Assembly: GCA_025363755.1 (NCBI GenBank)
Contig: JANYLQ010000032.1
Coordinates: 62,001 to 126,000 of the forward strand
DNA from: Hyphomicrobiales bacterium
GTDB lineage: Bacteria > Pseudomonadota > Alphaproteobacteria > Rhizobiales > Aestuariivirgaceae
Length of the DNA stretch: 64,000 nt
Direction: 5' to 3'
The position numbers and the translations under genes were made by a program. Under the pieces are notes generated by a model. That model had not been told where the DNA came from. It saw nothing but the letters and a program-made list of their open reading frames with translations, and did not search any database. Below are positions 60,057-64,000 of the stretch, piece after piece (positions within the stretch are counted from its first letter, which is position 1; each line of letters starts with the position of its first letter).

Positions 60057-61223
60057 TCATTTATTGTCTTCCGACGACCATGGAAAATTTATATATTGGT
60101 CCCGGGTATCATAACAAATATTGCCATACATATTTAGATACGCTGCACGGCGACCCGGATCTGCGAAAACAGAGGCCGGATCTGCGAGGTCGGACTCATA
60201 TTGGCGTATGTTCTCCTTCGTTAATGAACTGGGCAGAATGTCCATCGCTTGGGGAATGCTTTTTCCTTCTAACCAATCGGCCCCATACTCTCCCATCGCA
60301 TAGCCAAACACAGGGGATGAGAGCGCAATACTGGCTTTGAACGGGCTGTCACCTTTCTTTATTTCAGAAACTGCGTCAGGTTCTCCGTCAATGCCACCCA
60401 AAAACTGATCTGGGCGATCCTTTCCCGCCGCTCGCAAAGCTTTAAGCGCACCTAACACCACCGCATCACCGCCCAGCACTACGTCAATATCGGGATTAGC
60501 AAGTAAGATCATGTTCATCGTCTTGAAGCCACCTTCTTTGCTCACAGGATTGGCTGCGATATCGGCAACGATTACAACGTTAGGAAGAGCACTCAGTCCG
60601 TCGCGCATCGCCGCAAATCGAGGTGCCAAGAATTGCATCGTATCTTGTGTCAGCAGTACCACAGTGGCCTTGCCGCCCAGCTTGGAATTAATATGTGCTA
60701 TTGCTGCATCGGTGAGTGCTTTGCCGGCGGCATATTGTGGAGCATTGAGCAACAAGGTTGCTGGAGGCGGGACGATTGTTCCAACAAATGCGCCAGACCA
60801 AATTACTTCTTGAAGGCTGGAACTTACGGCTGCTGGATTAGATGATGTAGCGATCAGCACTCCGCCTTTGTCGCTCCGAAATTCCTGTATCTGCTTTACT
60901 GCAGCTGGCACGTCGTTTTCAACAATAACTCTGTGATAGCCCAACCCTCGATCCCGCGCTGCAGCGCCTAAACCAAGGTTGACACCCTCAAGAAATTCAC
61001 GCTCGTTTTCTTGCACGTAGGTCAAATTTTTGGTTAGGCCTAGAGGTTTATTGCAAGGTGTGGCATTTGGATTATAAGTCGGTAGGACAATAGGCTGGCT
61101 GATACCTTGTGGCCCATCTCCTGCGGCCACTGCAAATTGATTTGATAGAATGAGCACAAGCAAAATTGACCAGCTTAGCTTAAGTGACGGGAAAACACGC
61201 AAACCTTGTTTTTTTGCAGACAT
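60057..61223 (-). CDS. Orphan sugar-type periplasmic binding protein (PBP1 family)
   Basis: ATG 61223 gives 388 residues with a signal peptide ending AVAAGD. The mature protein has the Peripla_BP_4/RbsB pattern: LTYVQENEREFLEGVNLGLGAAARDRGL, IEVVDVVLGGDAVVLGALKALRAAG-like (DIDVVLGGDAVVLGALKAL) and FLGGIDGEPDAVSEIKKGDSPFKASIALSSPVFG. No permease or ATPase gene is linked. It converges with the CHASE3 kinase, their stops only about 35 bases apart. An orphan binding protein near a sensor kinase suggests a possible chemosensory or signalling role rather than uptake. Confidence 0.75.
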   Translation of the reverse strand: MSAKKQGLRVFPSLKLSWSILLVLILSNQFAVAAGDGPQGISQPIVLPTYNPNATPCNKPLGLTKNLTYVQENEREFLEGVNLGLGAAARDRGLGYHRVIVENDVPAAVKQIQEFRSDKGGVLIATSSNPAAVSSSLQEVIWSGAFVGTIVPPPATLLLNAPQYAAGKALTDAAIAHINSKLGGKATVVLLTQDTMQFLAPRFAAMRDGLSALPNVVIVADIAANPVSKEGGFKTMNMILLANPDIDVVLGGDAVVLGALKALRAAGKDRPDQFLGGIDGEPDAVSEIKKGDSPFKASIALSSPVFGYAMGEYGADWLEGKSIPQAMDILPSSLTKENIRQYESDLADPASVFADPGRRAAYLNMYGNICYDTRDQYINFPWSSEDNK

Positions 61224-61586
61224 AAAACCCTCTACTCGAACTTGACATTGATAGTGGCTAAAAATCGACAACAAACTTAAGCGAAGACTAGATTAGGCAA
61301 AAACAAAATCCAAGCATTATGCAGTTCCTCAATTTTGATTCAGCTAGCGGATATTCTTCTCATTGTAGGAGCCATAGCCACAGATGCATCCAGAATTACA
61401 GAATTACAATGACAAATTACGAAATTACGGTGACAGTGCATTGAATTGATGGTTTTATCTAATATATTCAATAATTAGTTTAATATCATGAGATATTCCA
61501 CCCCAACGTCATCTTCATGATGGGCTCAAGACTGTTGTTGAAAAGGGGAACCTCCAAAATGCTAACCCATTTGTGGAGTATGACCG

Positions 61587-61615
61587 GATGTAGCCCATCC
61601 ACCGTACGCTGTCAA
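61587..61615 (-). promoter_or_regulatory. Sigma-70 promoter in module B
   Basis: On the minus strand -35 TTGACA (61615-61610), 17-base spacer, -10 TACATC (61592-61587). Hexamer positions and most of the spacer match copy A. It points toward the orphan binding-protein gene 360 bases away. Confidence 0.65.
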
Positions 61616-61695
61616 GCTAAAAATCCTATTTAACGCTAAAAAATCTTAACCTATTGAATCTCCACCTAAACTCGCAACCCCGCCCCAAAACGCAA

Positions 61696-61721
61696 AAGGC
61701 CGGAGATTTCTCTCCGGCCTT
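61696..61721 (-). terminator. Rho-independent terminator after sciP
   Basis: Perfect 11-bp arms AAGGCCGGAGA and TCTCCGGCCTT around TTTC, followed in the minus direction by TTTTGCGTTTTG. Compared with copy A the inner stem bases changed on both arms together, keeping full pairing. Confidence 0.85.
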
Positions 61722-61743
61722 ATTTACGCAAACTAACCTAAAA

Positions 61744-62019
61744 CTACTGACGGTATTGCTGGATGCGCGTGGTGCGCAGGCCGGCAAGGCCGTGACGCTC
61801 GATTGAGCGCTGCCATCCCAAATATTCCTCTACGGTGAGAGTATAGCGAGAGCAGGCTTCCTCTAAACTCAATAGCCCGCCTCTGACGGCTGCCACCACT
61901 TCCGCTTTACGGCGGATCACCCAGCGGTGTTGGCCGGGTGGGGGCAAATCGGCAATCGTCAAAGGGCTGCCATCAGGACCGATGACGTAATTGACGCGTG
62001 GACGCAACTGACCGTTCAT
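61744..62019 (-). CDS. sciP: CtrA inhibitor SciP (DUF1153)
   Basis: ATG 62019 gives 91 residues, the usual size. Sequence: YVIGPDGSPLTIADLPPPGQHRWVIRRKAEVVAAVRGGLLSLEEACSRYTLTVEEYLGWQRSIERHGLAGLRTTRIQQYR, with the RRKAEVVAAV..G..S.EEAC.RY.L..EE trimmed helix-turn-helix typical of SciP. In Caulobacter it blocks CtrA from activating transcription and also binds DNA. ChpT, CtrA and SciP all lie within 14 kb here. It is divergent from mnmA. Confidence 0.92.
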   Translation of the reverse strand: MNGQLRPRVNYVIGPDGSPLTIADLPPPGQHRWVIRRKAEVVAAVRGGLLSLEEACSRYTLTVEEYLGWQRSIERHGLAGLRTTRIQQYRQ

Positions 62020-62215
62020 TAACGCATACTCACACAAACTGACTTGTAAGGGCTGCAACAGGCGGCTCTCACACGCTCATAGCTTTGACATGATGAGATT
62101 AAAATTGAGCTAAGCGAAAATGAACAAATTACAAATTGGATGGAAAATTTGCACCAATTCGGAACAGATCAAGGCATATCTTGCACATTCACGCATTTCC
62201 GCCCATTTAGGCCTT

Positions 62216-63403
62216 ATGAAAATCGCTTCTGCCATTATTGACCGCGTTCATGCCGCCATGAATTTGCCCGGCAATCCGAAAGACCACCGGGTTGTGGCGG
62301 CGATGTCGGGCGGGGTTGACTCCTCCGTGGTGGCCGGGCTTTTGAAAATTGCGGGCTATGATGTGGTGGGGATTACGCTTCAGCTTTATGATCATGGTGA
62401 AGCCATTCGCCGCAAGGGCGCTTGTTGTGCCGGTCAAGATATCCATGATGCAAGGCGCGTGGCCGCGGCTCTCGATATTCCGCATTATGTGTTGGATTTT
62501 GAATCGCGCTTCAAGGAAGCGGTGATTGATGATTTTGTTGAAAGCTATTTGCAGGGTTCAACACCCATCCCTTGTGTGAAGTGCAATCAGACAGTGAAAT
62601 TTGCTGATCTGCTGGCGCGCGCCAAAGATTTGGATGCTTCGTGCTTGGCCACAGGGCATTATATTGAAAGCCGCGTGCGCGATAATGGCGGCCGTGATTT
62701 GTTTACGCCTGCTGATATGGCCCGCGACCAAAGTTATTTCTTGTTTGCAACTTCGCAAGCCCAAATTGATTTCCTGCGTTTTCCGCTTGGGCAATTGCCT
62801 AAGAGTGAAGTGCGCGTTGTGGCGAATGAGCTTGGGTTGATTGTTGCCGATAAGCCAGACAGCCAAGATATCTGCTTTGTGCCTGAAGGGCGTTATGCCG
62901 ACGTGATTTTGAAAATCCGGCCAGACGCGGCAGAGCCGGGCGACATCGTTCACCTCGATGGTCGTGTGCTAGGCCGTCATGAAGGGATCATTCATTACAC
63001 CATTGGCCAGCGCAAAGGTTTAGGGATCGGCGGTGGTGACCCGCTTTATGTTGTGAAGCTTGATGCTGCTCAGAAGCGTGTGATTGTGGGACCACACGAA
63101 GCGCTTATGCAGCGGGATATTCCTTTGCAGTCGGTTAATTGGTTGGGTGCAGCACCGATTTCAGAAGACCCGCAACCCGTATTTGTGAAAATTCGCTCAA
63201 CACGGCCAGCGGTGGAAGCTTCGTTACGGCGGTCTGGTGATAATGTCATCGTGACGGTTCCCAACGGAGAGTATGGTGTTTCGCCCGGACAGGCTTCAGT
63301 TTTTTATGAAAGTGCTGGCACAGGCGCGCGTGTTCTGGGCGGCGGATTCATTGCGCTGGTGCGAGATAAACAAAACAAGCCTTCCCGAAACTTCTTGTAT
63401 TAA
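62216..63403 (+). CDS. mnmA: tRNA-specific 2-thiouridylase MnmA
   Basis: ATG 62216 with AGG upstream, 395 residues. The PP-loop SGGVDSSV binds [13 protein letters not shown] contains the first catalytic Cys, [11 protein letters not shown] is the conserved tRNA block, and the second Cys is in [25 protein letters not shown] and the C-terminal barrel are typical. It thiolates U34 of tRNA-Lys, -Glu and -Gln using sulfur relayed from IscS. An earlier start at 62120 adds a non-conserved N-terminus and is rejected. Confidence 0.93.
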   Translation: MKIASAIIDRVHAAMNLPGNPKDHRVVAAMSGGVDSSVVAGLLKIAGYDVVGITLQLYDHGEAIRRKGACCAGQDIHDARRVAAALDIPHYVLDFESRFKEAVIDDFVESYLQGSTPIPCVKCNQTVKFADLLARAKDLDASCLATGHYIESRVRDNGGRDLFTPADMARDQSYFLFATSQAQIDFLRFPLGQLPKSEVRVVANELGLIVADKPDSQDICFVPEGRYADVILKIRPDAAEPGDIVHLDGRVLGRHEGIIHYTIGQRKGLGIGGGDPLYVVKLDAAQKRVIVGPHEALMQRDIPLQSVNWLGAAPISEDPQPVFVKIRSTRPAVEASLRRSGDNVIVTVPNGEYGVSPGQASVFYESAGTGARVLGGGFIALVRDKQNKPSRNFLY

Positions 63404-63450
63404 CGACAATTTTTAGCGTATTTGCGACGCTCCAACGGAGATGTCTTATT

Positions 63451-64000
63451 TTGAAGTCAGAAACTTTACAGCGCATGGACGAAGATGATGTGCGCAAAGC
63501 CTATAAGCGCTGGGCGCCTGTATATGACGCAACATTTGGGAAGTTGGTGCGAGCTGGCATGCGCAGCTCTGTTAAAGAAGCCAATCAGTTTTCTGGTCGC
63601 TTGCTTGATGTTGGTGTTGGCACAGGATTGGCCCTGCCACATTACGAACCGCATTTGCGCGTGACGGGTATTGATTTGTCAGCAGAAATGTTGAAGCGGG
63701 CGAAGTCTCGCATTGCCAAAGCAAAATGTACGAATATTGAATTGCTGCTCGAAATGGATGCAGGAAAGCTGGAATTTCCAGATGAAAGCTTTGATATTGT
63801 CGTAGCGACGTATGTTTTGACGGTTGTGCCTGAACCAAAGAAAGTCATTGAAGAACTGGCGCGGGTGACAAAAGTTGGCGGCACTGTTATCATTGTCAAT
63901 CATTTTAGTGTTGAGAATGGATTGCGCGGTGCCATTGAAAAAGGTTTTGCAAAACACGCAACCAAACTCGGCTGGCGTCCGGAATTTCCGATCGAAACAG
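63451..64000 (+). CDS. Phospholipid N-methyltransferase-like SAM methyltransferase (runs off the window)
   Basis: The frame is open from TTG 63451 (with GGAG about 10 bases upstream; ATG 63475 is the alternative) to the window edge, about 183 codons. RKAYKRWAPVYDATFGKLVR is typical of PmtA of the Rhodobacter type, LLDVGVGTGLALPHY is the SAM motif I, and TGIDLSAEMLKRAKSR and FDIVVATYVLTVVPEPKKV are motifs II and III. PmtA methylates phosphatidylethanolamine to phosphatidylcholine. The C-terminus is missing, so a UbiE-type alternative is not excluded. Confidence 0.75.
   Translation, partial: MKSETLQRMDEDDVRKAYKRWAPVYDATFGKLVRAGMRSSVKEANQFSGRLLDVGVGTGLALPHYEPHLRVTGIDLSAEMLKRAKSRIAKAKCTNIELLLEMDAGKLEFPDESFDIVVATYVLTVVPEPKKVIEELARVTKVGGTVIIVNHFSVENGLRGAIEKGFAKHATKLGWRPEFPIET

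Larger units (their letters stand above)
61224..61743. other. 520-bp intergenic region holding module B
   Basis: The gap between the orphan binding protein and sciP contains the second copy of the duplicated module (61425-61753) with its terminator and promoter. The segment 61224-61424 between the module and the binding-protein start shows no coding sequence. Confidence 0.6.
61425..61753 (-). repeat. Duplicated intergenic module, copy B (downstream of sciP)
   Basis: Partner of 5875-6195. In minus-strand order it has a terminator, AT-rich linker, TTGACA-17-TACATC promoter, the same leader (ACTCCACAAATGG, TTTTCAACAACAG, TCTTGAGCCCATCA), an AT-rich 68-base stretch and TGTCACCGTAA (61435-61425). 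The module begins in the last bases of sciP. Confidence 0.75.

Overview
The window comes from an alphaproteobacterium, most likely a member of the Hyphomicrobiales (Rhizobiales). The evidence is a linked set of lineage-typical genes: the cell-cycle regulators ctrA, chpT and sciP, a DUF1134 gene, rluD followed by rpoH, and a full ccoNOQPGHIS cluster next to an FnrL-type regulator. Base composition looks moderate, near 50% GC by eye. No phage, plasmid replication genes, CRISPR array or intact insertion sequence was seen. All functions are read from sequence motifs; no search was run.

Layout. 1-5.9 kb: the end of a PAP2 phosphatase, a flavin disulfide oxidoreductase, an opposed pair of glycan genes (DUF6492 and a GT4 glycosyltransferase) bracketed by two copies of a 30-bp repeat, two small secreted proteins and a probably frameshifted small membrane gene. 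6-11 kb: rpoH, rluD, an LprI-like exported protein, a TetR/carboxymuconolactone-decarboxylase pair with a clear operator, 52-bp tandem repeats and tRNA-Glu(CTC). 11-20.5 kb: the cbb3 oxidase operon ccoNOQP-GHIS on the minus strand, including the very short ccoQ and ccoS, one FNR box, a divergent hemerythrin-like gene and fnrL. 20.5-27.5 kb: LysR, two agmatine deiminases (one cytoplasmic, one exported), N-carbamoylputrescine amidase, a polyamine-binding protein and a fused PotH-PotI permease with no ATPase gene. 27.5-37.3 kb: a LacI-controlled sugar locus with a GtsA-like binding protein, two permeases, an ATPase, a Gfo/Idh/MocA dehydrogenase, an aldehyde dehydrogenase and glycerate 2-kinase, with matching operators in two intergenic gaps.

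37.4-45.6 kb holds what I think is the most interesting system: a B12-dependent diol dehydratase with alpha and beta subunits fused, its small subunit, an isochorismatase-family hydrolase, an APC amine/amino-acid permease and an SDR, facing an operon of an APH-type kinase and a class III PLP enzyme. The dehydratase keeps its catalytic residues, but two residues of the substrate pocket are changed (Ser to Asp and Gln to Ala, Klebsiella positions 301 and 336). Together with the kinase/phospho-lyase pair this suggests amino-alcohol or amino-diol catabolism outside a microcompartment.

45.7-64 kb: a coiled-coil membrane protein, DUF1134, cysQ, chpT, a TetR pair, an extended SDR, DUF3429, a Nei-type glycosylase, ctrA with candidate CtrA boxes and a dense GANTC cluster, fliJ, a palindromic repeat, a class IV aminotransferase/LysE/sulfotransferase-like operon, HutD, a PhyH dioxygenase, a CHASE3 histidine kinase facing an orphan sugar-binding protein, sciP, mnmA and the start of a pmtA-like methyltransferase. 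A roughly 320-bp intergenic module (terminator, strong sigma-70 promoter, conserved leader) occurs twice, after rpoH and after sciP, 55 kb apart.
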